The notes: a model not told the origin generated them from the letters alone. Positions 1-11,899 are shown, numbered from the stretch's first letter. The stretch: 64,000 nt of DNA from Rhizophagus clarus (GCA_015698045.1 BLAL01000004.1:1302001-1366000), one strand, 5' to 3'. Made by a program: numbers and translations.

Positions 1-142
1 TTTTATATGGGTCACAATTTTTACACCATAATTCTTCAAAAAAAGGCTGATTACAATAAGAACAGTTTTTATGGTTAGAGTCTATATCTGAGATACTTAA
101 TTCAGACTCTATTGGAACTTGAGTTTTATTATCTATACTCAT
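1..142 (-). CDS. Protein kinase-like protein, 5' end only
   Basis: The first 47 codons of a gene that runs off the left edge of the window. After a polar leader the protein reads CSYCNQPFFEELWCKNCDP, a four-cysteine zinc-ribbon-like motif. Known of the family: this head precedes the kinase domain in the expanded TKL-like kinases of Rhizophagus. The kinase domain is outside the window, so activity cannot be judged. The start chosen is the ATG at 142-140. An in-frame ATG lies 28 codons upstream without an intervening stop, but the added residues (basic, Ser/Arg) do not look like this family's beginning. The same cysteine pattern appears degenerately in the genes at 10.4 and 22.7 kb. Family call fairly sure, details not. 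Confidence 0.75.
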   Translation of the reverse strand, partial: MSIDNKTQVPIESELSISDIDSNHKNCSYCNQPFFEELWCKNCDPYK

Positions 143-1965
143 TATTTTATCGATAGATTTATTTCTACGAGAACGAGAGTGGAAAAGGATATTTGTAAAT
201 TGTTGCACACAATTTGATTTGATCATCGTGATTCAGGGCTGAATTTTGTACTCTGACACATAACTATATTTTGTAATACAAATGCAGGACAGGCATTTGG
301 CTGGCATCATCCAGATCTACGCTCAGATTACTTTAATTATAATGTAATTTACGTTGGTCACGAAATTGTCACGAGATAAATATTGCATAGACGAAAAAAT
401 ATACCACAAATTGATGCAAATTATCAATAAAATTTATTAAACTGTAAATAGTATCGTAACATTTTTGAAAATGCCCAGTGCTAATTTTGGTCAAAATACA
501 ATAAAACTTATTGCTCATCGGTATCACTCGATGTAACTTAACGTTAAGGTATCGCGTAATATTTTAATTAGACCGTTATAGTAGGTATAGTAGATAAGGG
601 AGTTTGACAAAAAATAATGCCGGGGTAAGCGATAAGTCAAGTTCGTAATCAGACAAGATGTTAGGGACAGTATTATTTAGTCGTTACAAAATGTAATAAT
701 ATTAATACATCAATAATTAATTGGCTTGAAAGCAAATAAATAAATAAAACATGAACCTTTTTTTTAGACAAGGTCAGTTTCTTTTTAACTTCATCTGAAT
801 TAAAGCCAACAAATTTTAAACCTCATTATACTATGAAACTCACTTCGAAATTTGCATTTTCAGGATTCTTATATCTGATATTTCAAAGGATCAGGTATTG
901 AATTTTTTATAATTATACGATAGTATTTAAAACTTACTAGATATGACTACCAAATCTTGTCAATTTATCATTACAATAATAATACTTTTTTTTACAACTT
1001 ATTATATAGTTAAGAGAGTATAGATATATTTCTTTAATAGAGCACTGATAACATACTTGATAATAAAGGCTTAAAAGTTTTTGTGGTTTAATCAGCCAAT
1101 TGTTTACGTGCAATAAATAAAAATAATGTCATTCACTCTTTTCCATCGGATAACTATGCAATAAATTTCAACAGTTAGTGCTAAATTTATATTATGTTTC
1201 CTACTATGAAATGGTAGTTTTTCTAATAAATCACGTCAAATGGTGATGTACTACATAATAAAAGAACTGTTGAAACTTAGCCATATTATTATTCACATGT
1301 TCACAAAAATCCAACGTAAAATGTCAAGAAATTTTTTTTATGAAATGATAGACGTTATGGTGGGCTTGTTGACATGAAATATTAAAATATGTACTTTGTG
1401 TACTTCTTAAACTAAAGGTTACGTAAATAAATTTTTTTTTATGTTCTTGTAATATTAAATTTAAAAAATAATAAGGAGGTGACTTTTTTATTAAAATTTA
1501 TTGTCACATGTATTTTGCTGTCGTTATATTTTTAAAATTGTATGTTATTTCCATTATGTACATTTAAAAAAATGACGTATTTAGTTTTTATATAAATACA
1601 CTTGTATTTTAAAAAATCGTTAAAATGATAATGCAAAGAATTTTTGATAAAATCTAAATTTGTATATTGAGCTAACCATTCGCTAAATGAAAATGATATT
1701 ATCGGTTAACATATTTTCATTAAACAACGTATCAATAACAATCAGTTGTTTTACACAATAAAATAAATAAAATTTCCATAGTTAGCTTCATGATCGAGAT
1801 CAGTATTTTAAAAATTTTATTTTAAAATCTCTCATCTATTAAGGAAAAATGAAAAAAAATATACAAATATACAGTAAATAATTAAGTTAAAGTGGATATA
1901 TAAATACTGTAAACTGGTAAAACATCTAGAACATGTTTAACCTTTTGCGTTCAGATAATTCAGTT
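143..1965. other. Intergenic, no recognised feature
   Basis: A+T-rich DNA between the divergent kinase start and the 3' half of the broken secreted-protein gene. It has many short T and A runs and no open frame of coding appearance. The part next to 142 should hold the kinase promoter, but no clear TATA element was identified. Confidence 0.5.
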
Positions 1966-2151
1966 CTATTTTAATTTATTCTTTAAAATAGTAATCTCAT
2001 AGTAAGCATTTTTACCGTTAACTGAAGAGAGAGAACTATATGTATACTTTGTATCCGAAAAATTCATTCAATACGTGTTACTCCCAATATACGGATTATT
2101 CCAATAGAAGCCTAATATTGTCGGAGGTTTCCCATTTCCGATCATGTAATA
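1966..2151 (-). pseudogene. 3' half of a secreted aegerolysin-like gene, separated by a transposon
   Basis: Minus-strand reading from the TA at 2151-2150 gives a frame that starts exactly at the transposon edge and contains the short motif FYWNNPY followed by IGSNTY. This resembles the late beta-strand region of aegerolysins, which have an FYWD-type motif there. An in-frame TGA sits at 2070-2068, and the same frame then stays open to a TAG at 1968-1966. The first half of the gene is on the other side of the element (4494-4812). Seen directly: the frame matches across the TA duplication in the right phase. Inferred: the gene was functional before insertion. The nonsense codon shows decay in addition to the insertion. 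Confidence 0.7.
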
Positions 2152-2155
2152 CAGT

Positions 2156-2336
2156 CGCACCTCCATAAGTGCACCCTCCATAAGTGCATTACCTCTCTAT
2201 ATGCACACCATGGCTTGGTCCCAAGCTAGGGACTTAGTGCTAAGTGCACACCCTCCATATTCTACACGTGCAAGCAATTCCGAATCCCGGGTATATTGGA
2301 CCACCCTCCATAAATGCACTCACGTGATAATTGCAC
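2156..2336. repeat. Left subterminal repeats of the pogo element
   Basis: The motif CCCTCCATAAGTGCA or close variants recurs at least four times inside the left end (about 2158, 2175, 2255 and 2304). The right end (4425-4485) carries ACCCTCCCTAAGTGCAC and the terminal copy. Spaced subterminal repeats of this kind are typical transposase-binding sites; binding is inferred, not shown. Confidence 0.75.
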
Positions 2337-2636
2337 AATCATCGATAGTAATAAAATACATAATAATCTAATAAAACTTTTTCAATAATAAATTATTTAA
2401 TTATTTACATATAGTTAGTGACCCTGGGGAATTATGATCACATCGTGTGAACATTTATTTGATCAATTGTCCCAAATTAGCATAGTCAGGGAAGATTTTT
2501 TTATTAACGAGGAAATAATGCATGTTAATATATAAATAAACCCCAAAGTATTCTGTCATGTATCTAAATTAAGGAAAAAGGATGATGATTTCATCATTAT
2601 TTAATAACGTTGAGATCAGTAATTTTGTCCCTAAAC

Positions 2637-4326
2637 ATGTCTCTTAAAAGGATAACTCTTACTGAAACTCAAAAGCGAGAACTTAGTGTTTATGCTCTTA
2701 ATAACAAAAGGACCTGAGCTCAGTATGTTGACTGGATTGAAGAAAAGTGGCACGTTAGAGTTAACAAAAGCACCATTACTCATATCCTACAAACATCAGA
2801 GAAATGACTCAGTTCTGAAACTACAAGTCCAAATGCAAAACGGCATAAGTCAGTTACGTATCCCAAGCTTGAACTTGCGCTCAAGAAATTTGTCTTAACC
2901 TACCAGCATCGAACGGTTTTAAGCAATGCACTACTTGTCGAAAAAGCAAAAATGATTGCTGATGGATTAGATATTCCCTAAGATGCATTACAATTTTCCT
3001 CGGGATGGCTTCATAAATTTAAGGACCGCAATGGGATTCATCAATGAAAGCTTGATGGAGAAGCTTTATCTGCTGACAAAGCTGTTATTGCCGATGCTTT
3101 ACCCCTATTAAAAGAACGTTGTTCCAACTATCCTTTTGAAAGAATATATAACATGGATTTTCTATAGGTAATTCTTAGCCAAAGAAATATCTAAAATTTT
3201 TGTACTTACCCTGCTCAAGTATTGATATTTTTCAGGTTAGAACCTGATCGGACGCTAGCAATCAAATGACTTTCTGGGCGTAAAGTGAACAAGGAACGTC
3301 TTTCGGCTGCATTGTGTGCAAATGCTGATGGCACACACAAATTAAAACCTTTAATTATCGGAAAGTTTGAAAACCCACGCTGTTTTAAAAATATAAATAT
3401 TCAATCCATGCCCATGACATACCGTAATAATTCCAAAGCCTGGATGATCACGTCGCTCTTCCAAGAGTGGGTTCAGGAATTTGATTGTCAAGTTGGTCTA
3501 AAGCATCGTGGGCAGCGTGTGTTACTTCTCCTTAACAATTGTTCCAGCCACAAATTAAACGGCCTTACCTTACGTTACACTGATGTTCATTTTCTGCCTC
3601 CAAATACGACTTCAAAAATTCAACCGATGGATGCCGGAATAATCATGGCCTTCAAAAAACACTATCATCATTTTCATATACAGTAAGGTGTACTTATTAG
3701 ATTTGCTGTTTATTATAGCAATCTAACTGATTATTTTTAATAGTTTGTTGCTGCGACATGTAGAGGCAGGTAACCGTGCAGAAGACTTACGCATGGATGT
3801 CTTGCAGGCAATTCGTTTTATTATCCAAGCCTGGGGTGAGATTAACTCTGAAATAATTCGTAACTGCTGGTGGCACACAAAAATTCTTCCTGATGTAGAT
3901 GTAGATTTGAGAAATATTTCAGAAGATATCCGCCAAAATGAAAGATTGATGCTAGATGATCTCGCAGATGCACTTCAAGCCCTTAATCTCCCTAATCCAA
4001 TGCAAGCAGAAGAGTTTCTTAACATACCTGAAGAGAAGATTGTTTATGAAATTCCCAAAGATGATAAAATCATTGAAGAACTCGTCTCTCTTTTTAAGAA
4101 TACTGACAAGGAGAATATGGATTTAGATGAAATGGATGATAGCGATGAAACCCCTGTTATTAGTACTAGCGCTGCAATTGCTAGCTTAGAAACTGTACGT
4201 AAGTTTCTACTTCAACAGGACAATATGGAGGAATATTTAAAGTTAGTGGGAAAGATTGAGAAGTTTTTTAGGGTCAAAAAAACCAGTTTATTGCGGCAAA
4301 CTGATATTAATGCATACTTTCATTGA
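2637..4326 (+). pseudogene. Inactivated pogo-type transposase (CENP-B HTH plus DDE domain)
   Basis: The start is the ATG at 2637, followed by a psq-type helix-turn-helix (ETQKRELSVYAL, then QYVDWIEEKW). Premature stops follow near 2680, 2815, 2980 and 3045. The DDE core has its first aspartate in YNMDF (about 3150), lacking the ETG that normally follows. The second site reads LLLNNCSSHK (about 3530), with Asn where the family has the catalytic Asp. The third is QPMDAGI (about 3630), intact. Two introns can be placed: 3168-3235 and 3683-3743; both restore the family frame. The final exon ends in a long acidic tail with a stop at 4324-4326. Stops plus the D-to-N change make it inactive. Confidence 0.9.
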
Positions 4327-4493
4327 AGTATTCAAATGTAAAATAAAATTGATTTTAAATAAATAAAAGTTCTTTCGAATTGCTAATTGTGTAACAATAT
4401 TGATTTTCTATTGGCTGTTCCTTAAGTGCACACCCTCCCTAAGTGCACGTGCATGGCCGGGCCCAGGGGCGTGCACTTATGGAGGTGTGACTG

Positions 4494-4812
4494 TACACTG
4501 TACCTTCAGCGCCAGTAGCAAATCCATTTGATTTGTTAGCAAACTTACATTATGTCGATTTGGTACAATACTGGTTGCGCTTGGATCACAATCAGCAGTC
4601 CATATTCCATGATCAAGACGGGAAGTAATGTAAAAGAGGTCAGTTCCGCTATCGTTAATGAGAAAAATTGTGGTACTACGAGCTGATTTCTGAGCTTTAT
4701 TATAACAGATATTTTTGTTTTCATCTTGACGACTAGTGAGACCGTTGATTGAAATACTAAAAGGATTTAGAATCAAAATCATCAAGAAAGTGAATAACAA
4801 GAATTTAGTCAT
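4494..4812 (-). pseudogene. 5' half of a secreted aegerolysin-like protein gene
   Basis: ATG at 4812-4810. Residues 1 to about 24 form a hydrophobic signal peptide (FLLFTFLMILILNPFSI). The mature part has STTIFLINDSGTDL and DHGIWTA, matching the early strands of the aegerolysin-like beta-sandwich, a small secreted fold in fungi. The apparent frame runs on into the transposon's inverted repeat and stops at 4477, so the last residues are transposon DNA. About 20 codons before the junction the family-like frame moves to another phase, indicating a small indel. With the segment at 1966-2151 the original gene would be about 165-170 codons. Aegerolysins bind membrane lipids and some work with a pore-forming partner; no partner gene is in this window. 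Family call moderate, disruption sure. Confidence 0.7.
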
Positions 4813-7073
4813 TGTTGATATAGTTAAGTTTTGATAATTAATGGATAATTCACATATGTATGTAATTAAATGATATTATAATTTTAAACCTTTTATTTTT
4901 TTTTTCATAAATAAACTTTAGATTAAATAGATCTTATGCCGGTTTGAATGTGGCTTGTTAAGGCTTAGTGACTAAGAATTCTGTCGTAGTATAACGATAA
5001 AGTATTTTGTATATAGAAGTATTGAAAGGTTGATTATCTTCGAAAGGTCTATTCAAGAATGATTTTAATATACTGAGCTTTATTCTTCATTTTCACAGGT
5101 ATAAAAGTTGATAGATATCTAAAATATTATACAATATTGCTCGTACATGATTTAATCTTCCAAGAAGGCTGATTAATCTGACTTAATTATGGCTTAGTTT
5201 TATACAACGGTGGCCAACGTGGCCAACGTGGCCAACTTGAAGACCTAAATAATAACAATAACCCGGTTGGTTGCATTTTTCGGTTGAATCAGTACGCGAC
5301 CAATAACCGGTTACGGCTTAATTCAGGTCGGCATTAAATTTAATTTATTAGCAGAAGTACCGGTAAAATTATTTGGCCCTAATTCTGGTCAGATTTACTT
5401 AATGCAACCCAGAAGCTCGCCAATTGCGGTCACGTGTTTCAAACTCAAAGTTTTTAATACCTAATATAACGAACGGCATTGATAATCTCTTTACAAAAAT
5501 CGGTATATTTTCAATTTACAGCCAAAAAATTTCTTCATATTAACCGGTAATTGACCAGTTAACCCTTGGCTAACCGGTTTTTAACCCGATAAGCTTTTTG
5601 GACTCTAAGCCAAAGTTCTGTATATCGTCACGTGTTAGACGGATAGCTGCCTTTTTATCGTTGTATTTCGAATTAATTAAATTTGTAAAACTACATTATA
5701 AATTTTCTTCGTTATAAGTCCGAAATGCTGCTTAGTACATTGCACTAATTTATATGTACCATGACGTACTCCATAACGTACAGTCCTTTCATAACACTTC
5801 GGACTAATTACCATAATCTTCATCTCGGGTAAATTAAACGGTTAATCTCCTAACCAGTTTATTACTTTCTTGGATCGAGATCTTTCTAATTGTTGTTCTT
5901 TAGAATTCCGTATTTCATAAATCATAATAACCATTCACCTATCAATTTACTGTACGAACATTCTCCACAAATACGGTTTACGATTTAAAAAAATAATTTT
6001 CCTCATAAACGTTCGCGCTTAAATTTTATTTGTAACATTAGAATGGTAATAGTTGTCCGCTTCTTTGCAATTTTAATATTTATTTTATCAAAATCGTATA
6101 ACCAAATTAATTATGAATTAATGATGTAATTACATAATTATAAATCATCCTTTGTAATATTAAAAGTAGTTATTGAGGCTAAAACTTGAATAAAGAAATT
6201 TAAAATTTCTAAATCGGAAGACATTATAAAATTTAATAATTTACAAATTTAATCCGTTGTTAGTGAATTATATATTTATTTCATAATTTTTCTACAAATT
6301 ATGATGAACCAATTTAATTATTTATCTGTTTTACATTTCCCTCCTCTCAAGTTTCTCAAATAATTGACAATCCGGATTTATTTTATCATATGATATATCT
6401 GGTTTTATTCGTTTTATTCGGAATAAATCCGGTTTTATTCAGTTTACATTCGGATTTTTATTCGAATAGAATAAAAAATAAATCCAAAGTCGAATACCGG
6501 TTCTAACCTCTAATCCGGCCAATTAAAAATAAATGATTATTACATATTCGCGTTTATGATTTTTTGCGATAACTTTGAGATATCATCCACTATGTAGTAT
6601 TTAGAGATGGTTAGAAAATAAGATTAATAGAAATTAATCATAATTAATTTTCTCCTTATCTGTTATTAATGAAATTTTAGTTGCGTGTGACTTTATAGTT
6701 TATGGATCTAGCAATTTATAATCAATGTAATGTTTAAACAGATAATTAATCCTAAACTCATAATAAAATTTTAGCGAAAATGATTTTTTTTTATTCGCTC
6801 TGTTATCTTCTGGTTTAAAGAATAATATTAGTTTCCAGTAAAACTGCTTAACTAATGTTTTGGCATTTTCATATTTCATATTTACAAGCGATCGTTATGG
6901 AAATTTAACTCATTTAAAGACAATTTACTGTATCATTCGCATCTAGCCAAATGCATTTTGCTTTATACACTTTATATGTCGTACTTATAATATTAATTAC
7001 CCTATATACAATATTTACACGACAACATTCATCGTTAATAATTCATCTTTTAATAATTCACGTCCATATCCTT
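4813..7073. other. Intergenic, decayed A+T-rich DNA
   Basis: No coding frame recognised. Three perfect direct copies of the 9-mer GTGGCCAAC lie at about 5210-5236. From about 5258 to 5412 a MITE-like stretch begins GGTTGCATT, ends AATGCAACC, and contains several CCGGTTA and TTCTGG words. The 6360-6500 part has repeated ATTCGGTTT-like words. The remainder is unstructured. Confidence 0.45.
5258..5412. repeat. Possible small inverted-repeat element (GGTTGCATT ends)
   Basis: The ends are GGTTGCATTTTTC and the complement of GGTTGCATTAAGT, only about 10 matching positions. The right end with its nearby TCTGACCAGAATTAGGGCC resembles a stretch near 20,590 (GGTTTACATTTAGTTAATTT followed by GGCCGGAATT). 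No target duplication is clear. Confidence 0.3.
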
Positions 7074-8002
7074 TTAAAATTTAGGATTAGATTTTAAATG
7101 TTCTAACACTTCCTGTTTTGCATTTCTAAGGAACTCATCTATAGCCATATAAGCTTCTTGTTTATTTTTCCAAGGTGCCCAAATATTAAATTTTGAAAGA
7201 CCAGGAATATGATCATGACAAGTATCCGACAATTCCGTATCTTGGGATGGATTAAAAGTCGTATCTTCGAAAAAGTTCACTCGTTTATTTCTATACACCT
7301 ATTGCAAACATTTTGAATTTATTTTAAATTTAATAATATAATTAATTATAAACATAAAATGTTTCATTACCGGAGGACGTTTATAATTAGTTTTTCTTTG
7401 ACGAATAATTTCTATCTGTTTATTCATTGGTTTCCATCGTAAATTATTTGGTATTTTGTAATTTCTCTCTTGTTTAATCATTAATAAATTTGAATGAGAA
7501 ATCAAAGGTTCTTTGACTTTATTAAGTTCATATTGAAACTTCTATATAATAAAAATGATAAATTAACGTTTTGAACATAATAATATCATTTAAAAAGGGA
7601 GAAAATTTTTATATATACCTGAAAAGATTCATCATCATTATTAATGTTATATTCATCGAAATTTTGATCTGGTTCCATGAAATTAGCACGATCATTTTCA
7701 TTGGTTAACGGAAGAGCGATTTTCAAATTTTTAACCTTATTATTGATCTTCAAAGCAGGAATAATTGAAGTTTCAGATTTTTTCAAATAATCCATATAAG
7801 AAAAATGTTGTATAATTTTATTATTTGAATTTTGTAAAGTTTTAGGATTTTTAAAATAAATTAATCCATATAAAAAATCATCATGTTGATAGATATTAGG
7901 TGATGGATAATAATAATTAGTATTATATAATGAATAATAATTATTAGTATTGGATGTATTAGGTAACGGATAATAATAACTTTCTTGTTCGTCAATTTGC
8001 AT
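7074..8002 (-). CDS. Hypothetical protein, three exons, Tyr/Asn-rich N-terminus
   Basis: Exons on the minus strand are 8002-7619, 7541-7371 and 7298-7074, with GT-AG introns of 77 and 72 bp. All three exons are whole codons (128, 57 and 74 residues), so the spliced product is 259 residues. Residues 1-45 are rich in Tyr, Asn and Ser (YYSLYNTNYYYPSPNIY) and probably disordered. The middle is basic. The C-terminal exon has a more conserved look (HIPGLSKFNIWAPWKNKQEA, then an amphipathic helix). No signal peptide, membrane segment or family I recognise; function unknown. Exact phase continuity at both junctions supports a real gene. A tandem repeat begins about 70 bp upstream of the start. Confidence 0.7.
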
Positions 8003-8071
8003 TCTTGAAAAATAATTTTTTTTAAAAAAAAAAAAATTGAAAATAAGAAAGAAATAACGAAAAGAATCGTA

Positions 8072-8275
8072 ATATTAGTATGAAAAAAATAGTATACGTT
8101 ATTATACTAATTATAGTTTATTATTGTGAAAAATAGTATAGTTATTAGTGCGAAAAAATAGTACACGTTATTAGACTAATTATAGTTTATTATTAGTGCG
8201 AAAAAAAATAATGTGTTACTAGACTAATTATAATTCATTAGTGCGAAATAATAGTATACTAATTATAGTTTATTA
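8072..8275. repeat. Degenerate minisatellite upstream of the 7-8 kb gene
   Basis: Three to four imperfect copies of a 60-70 bp unit containing AGTGCGAAAAAATAGTA and GACTAATTATAGTTTATT. It starts about 70 bp upstream of the minus-strand ATG at 8002, so it occupies that gene's promoter region. Confidence 0.7.
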
Positions 8276-10457
8276 ACGTTAAACAAGTATAAACTTACTA
8301 GTTACCGTAATTGAATGACTTTCGATATTGTGGTACATTAAAGTGAATTATTGATGAAAAAAAATACTCTTTTCGATAAACTTACTAAACCTTACTATGA
8401 TATTAATTGTATTGAGGCCAACATTGTGTCACATTAAAGCGAATAATGAGGTTTAACGGTACACCAAATAACTTTCGAATGAATTTTCTATTATTCATTG
8501 TTTATATAATCGCAAATTACAATAGGTCCATAATTACAAATCTGCTTATAATTACAATAGGATTACTATTACAAATAGTGTTTCTAACTTTCTATTAGAA
8601 ATTTCCTTTTTATTTTTAATTGAAATTTTAATATTTTTATTATTATTTTAAACGATAAAACAATGATAACGGAAAAAATTATTTGAGGATGATCAATTTC
8701 TCGTTTGGTCTACAGATACGAGTTACATTTTTTTCGGTCCATTATGTATGTTACATTTTTCAGTCTATCAAATATACTGATACGAATTTCACGTATGTTA
8801 CATATCACGTTACATCAAAAAATCTAAAAAACTAATTGGGTTTAAACTTGAAAATTTTATTTTGGAATACACAAACAATTCATTTTAAAATATCGACAAC
8901 TTTAATTTTAGTTTGAATACACGAAAATTGTATTCATTAAAGTACTAGAAAATCTCTTACGTGAAATATACTACGAATGATGTTACACTTATTATCGCGT
9001 AATAAATGATAAGAAATGATCAACTAAAGCTTAAAGAACCTTTATAAGGCTTACATGTGGATTTATTTTTCGTCATCGACTTTTCTATCTAGTGCTAAAG
9101 TATACGTATCACCAATTAAATGTATCAAACGTTAAACAATCAGAGTATATTTTTATGATAATATTAAACGTACTATCAAATAACGCTTTCCGGCTTGCTC
9201 CGAAAAACTATTATTCGAGATACATAAAAATTGTCTTGAAAAAACTTCGTAATATTTTTTACTAATCATGTAATATTATGTACGATATGGTTTGAGGTTT
9301 GAAGTTAAAGAATCTTAGATAAAAACTAAATTTAGTCATTCTATTTTTATATTATGATCTTAGTATTATCCCTAATCATCCCTCGTTTAACTTTCGTAAT
9401 CATTTAAAAGTACTAGATTTATTAATGTTTACGGTTACGTTACGTTTCGGAATTTTTTTAACGTACAGAAAATTTTAATTAATATTTACGTTACAGTTTC
9501 GGGATAATCCATATAAGGAAATAGGTTAATTGAACATACATATCAAATGACATTATAGACACTTTACCATTGTCAAAATTACTATACATGAATTATTTTT
9601 TCCCTAAAAAAGTCTCCTTAAAAAATCAAAAAATTTAAAGTTCCAAACGTTTTCCCATTTTCTTCCCCTCCCCCCTTTTTTTAGTATATAAAATTACATT
9701 TAGACATTATCCAAATTATTTGTACAATACAAAATTACTTTTTTCATCCCTGTTTGATCATCAGTACAACTAATAAGATTAATCAAATTACCAAATTTGG
9801 TTTAACGGGAATCTTTTTTAAGAACATTATAACATTATAATGTGACATAAACATTTTTGTTTATATCATGCATTTGGAAATTGGTAAAACGATTGGGTGA
9901 CTCGTTTAGGTTACCCAGAATTTTAAATTATTTTAACAATTTTTTTTTAACTTTTTTTTTTTAAACCATTATTCCTAATAATAATATTTTTTTTTTTTTT
10001 TGTCGTGATACAGTGTCAGGATTCAAAATTCGGTCAATAATAAAAGATTACCTATTTTGGAAATACAACCATATTAAATCATTTTTTTAAAATAAGACAA
10101 TAATAAACAATTTCAATTGTAAATCATTTAATTGTTTAGTATTGTTTTTATAATCTAGTGACGCAGCATTTTGATCTATATAAAATGAGTCCTTCGTTCG
10201 GCTGGTTTTTTTTTTTCTTCAGATCAAAAATATCTTCTTAAAAAAAGTTAATGATATAAAAAAAAATAAAGATTTATAAATTCTGGTAATTTATAACTCG
10301 AAAAAAATAAAAATCTTTCTTGTATAAAAATAATTCTTTTTTTTTTTTTTTTGCGAGCGAAAAAAAACTGTACATATAAATATATATATATTAAAAAACA
10401 AAATTTCTTTTTTTTTCTTTTTTTATCAAAAATTTTCTTTTACTCTTAAAAAAAATA
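8276..10457. other. Intergenic and 5' region of the 10.4-kb gene
   Basis: A+T-rich, no coding frame recognised. 8690-8830 repeats the word TACGAGTTACATTTTT and variants (tacatt with ttcggtc/tcagtc). From 9900 on there are many T runs, then a TATA element at 10177 and a T/A-rich leader up to the ATG at 10458. Confidence 0.45.
10177..10184 (+). promoter_or_regulatory. TATA box of the 10.4-kb pseudokinase gene
   Basis: TATATAAA within a less A-rich context, followed by GAGTCCTTCGTTCGGC. This would place transcription start near 10,210 and give an unusually long leader of about 250 nt, or a leader intron. Inferred from sequence alone. Confidence 0.45.
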
Positions 10458-11771
10458 ATGGCAACCTCAACAATGGCAAGTCCAACTTTACCATCATTCA
10501 ACTCATACTTTGAATCTCAACAAATGACATCAAAATGTCAACATTTATCACGATACATGGATAGTGATGGATGGTGTAAAAAATGTACCATGAAAAATGT
10601 ATCAAGCGGACATTCTGGTGTCGATAAATTTATTAAACGTACACAAAACAAGGCCACTAATTGGTCGGATCCTTATTTGGAATGGATTCCTTATGAACAA
10701 TTTCAAGATATAAAAGAAATTGGACAAGGAAATTTCAGTGTGGTATATTCAGCTACTTGGACTTTAGGAAAAAGAGTTGAAAGTCATAATTTATCTCGTA
10801 AAAATAAAGTACAATGTCCAAGAGCAGGTCCAACAACCGTAACACTTAAACGTATTAAAGATTCTCAAGAAATGACTCGTGAATATATTAAACAATTAAA
10901 AGTTTATTATCGTTCTAGTTTAATGTATTCAAAAAAACATGTTCAAGAATTATTGGAATTTTATGGAATTTCCAAGGATCCTAATACCAATGAATTCGTC
11001 TTGGTAACACAATATACCCCTTATGGTAATATCCGTGATTCATTAAATACAAACTTTTCATCCTTTCAATGGATGGATAAAATTTGGTGGCTTTGTGGTA
11101 TTATTTCAAATTTACATAATATTCATAAAGCTGGTTATATTCATGGTAATATACATCCTGGTAATATTTTACAAATTGGTGATGATCAAAGAGAATTAAC
11201 TTCTACTTTGATTGATACTGGTTTATCTTTACCTGCCAATAATCATACAACAAAAGTTGGTAAAAAAGATGTTTATGGTGTACTTCCTTATATGGCCCCT
11301 GAAGTGATCCTCGGTCATCCTCGTACAAAAGAATCCGATATTTATAGTATAGGAATTTTAATGATTGAATTATCAAATGGCATAATCCCATTTTCCGATC
11401 GTCCACATAATTCTTTATTAGCTTTGGAAATTATTAAAGGTTTAAGACCTCAAATTTCTCAAGATTTACCTCAAGTTTATATAAATTTGGCTTTAGATTG
11501 TTGTCATAAAGATCCTTCTTTAAGACCCAATGCTAAACAATTATTAATTGTACTTAATTGTTGGTGGGGAATTTTAAATAAACCGGATGATGATTCTTCA
11601 GTAATAAGAAAAGGTTTTAATGCTGCTGATGATTTATTACCAACTTTAGAAATTGAAAAGAATAATCGTGAAATAATTTCTGGTGCTTTTTATACGAGTA
11701 GATTATTACAATTTGAAGATGTATCAAAAAGAGATAGTAGTAGTAGTGATGTTTCGGATGTAAATTATTGA
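10458..11771 (+). CDS. TKL-like protein kinase fold, predicted pseudokinase
   Basis: Single exon, 437 residues. Residues 27-43 carry a degenerate cysteine head (C27, C40, C43). The kinase domain runs about 84-370: glycine loop IGQGNFSVVY (88-97), the VAIK-type lysine in VTLKR (K131), LLEFYGI (165-171), then IHGNIHPGNIL (228-238) where the family has HRD-L-HSGN. The catalytic Asp is Asn231, while the metal-binding Asn236 is kept. DFG is DTG (253-255). The activation segment ends MAPE (279-282), then DIYSIGI (294-300), and LRPNA (355-359) closes the fold. Loss of the catalytic base predicts very weak or no phosphotransfer with ATP binding possibly kept, suggesting a scaffold or decoy role. The open frame shows selection has kept the protein. 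TATA at 10177; poly(A) signal after the stop. Confidence 0.9.
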   Translation: MATSTMASPTLPSFNSYFESQQMTSKCQHLSRYMDSDGWCKKCTMKNVSSGHSGVDKFIKRTQNKATNWSDPYLEWIPYEQFQDIKEIGQGNFSVVYSATWTLGKRVESHNLSRKNKVQCPRAGPTTVTLKRIKDSQEMTREYIKQLKVYYRSSLMYSKKHVQELLEFYGISKDPNTNEFVLVTQYTPYGNIRDSLNTNFSSFQWMDKIWWLCGIISNLHNIHKAGYIHGNIHPGNILQIGDDQRELTSTLIDTGLSLPANNHTTKVGKKDVYGVLPYMAPEVILGHPRTKESDIYSIGILMIELSNGIIPFSDRPHNSLLALEIIKGLRPQISQDLPQVYINLALDCCHKDPSLRPNAKQLLIVLNCWWGILNKPDDDSSVIRKGFNAADDLLPTLEIEKNNREIISGAFYTSRLLQFEDVSKRDSSSSDVSDVNY

Positions 11772-11899
11772 GTTTCTAACGGGAATTTTTGAAATTCTAA
11801 CGTAAATTTTTGAAAAAAATTAATAATTTTTTATAATAGTATTTTTTTTTTTAAAAAAAAAAAGTAATGTATTTTTATTTTTCTTATTTAAAAATTTCT

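Larger units (their letters stand above)
2152..4493 (+). mobile_element. pogo/Tigger-type DNA transposon, TA target duplication
   Basis: The 2342-bp element begins CAGTCGCACCTCCATAAG and ends with the reverse complement of CAGTCACACCTCCATAAG, an inverted repeat of about 24 bp with one mismatch, flanked by TA at 2150-2151 and 4494-4495. CAG ends plus a TA duplication and a CENP-B-like DDE transposase are the signature of the pogo/Tigger branch of Tc1-mariner. The element lies inside, and in the opposite orientation to, a secreted-protein gene. Its transposase has several stops and an altered catalytic residue, so it cannot move itself. Confidence 0.92.

Noticed and set aside
11203..11406. 67-codon antisense frame inside the pseudokinase gene
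   Set aside because: Antisense shadow of a well-supported coding exon.
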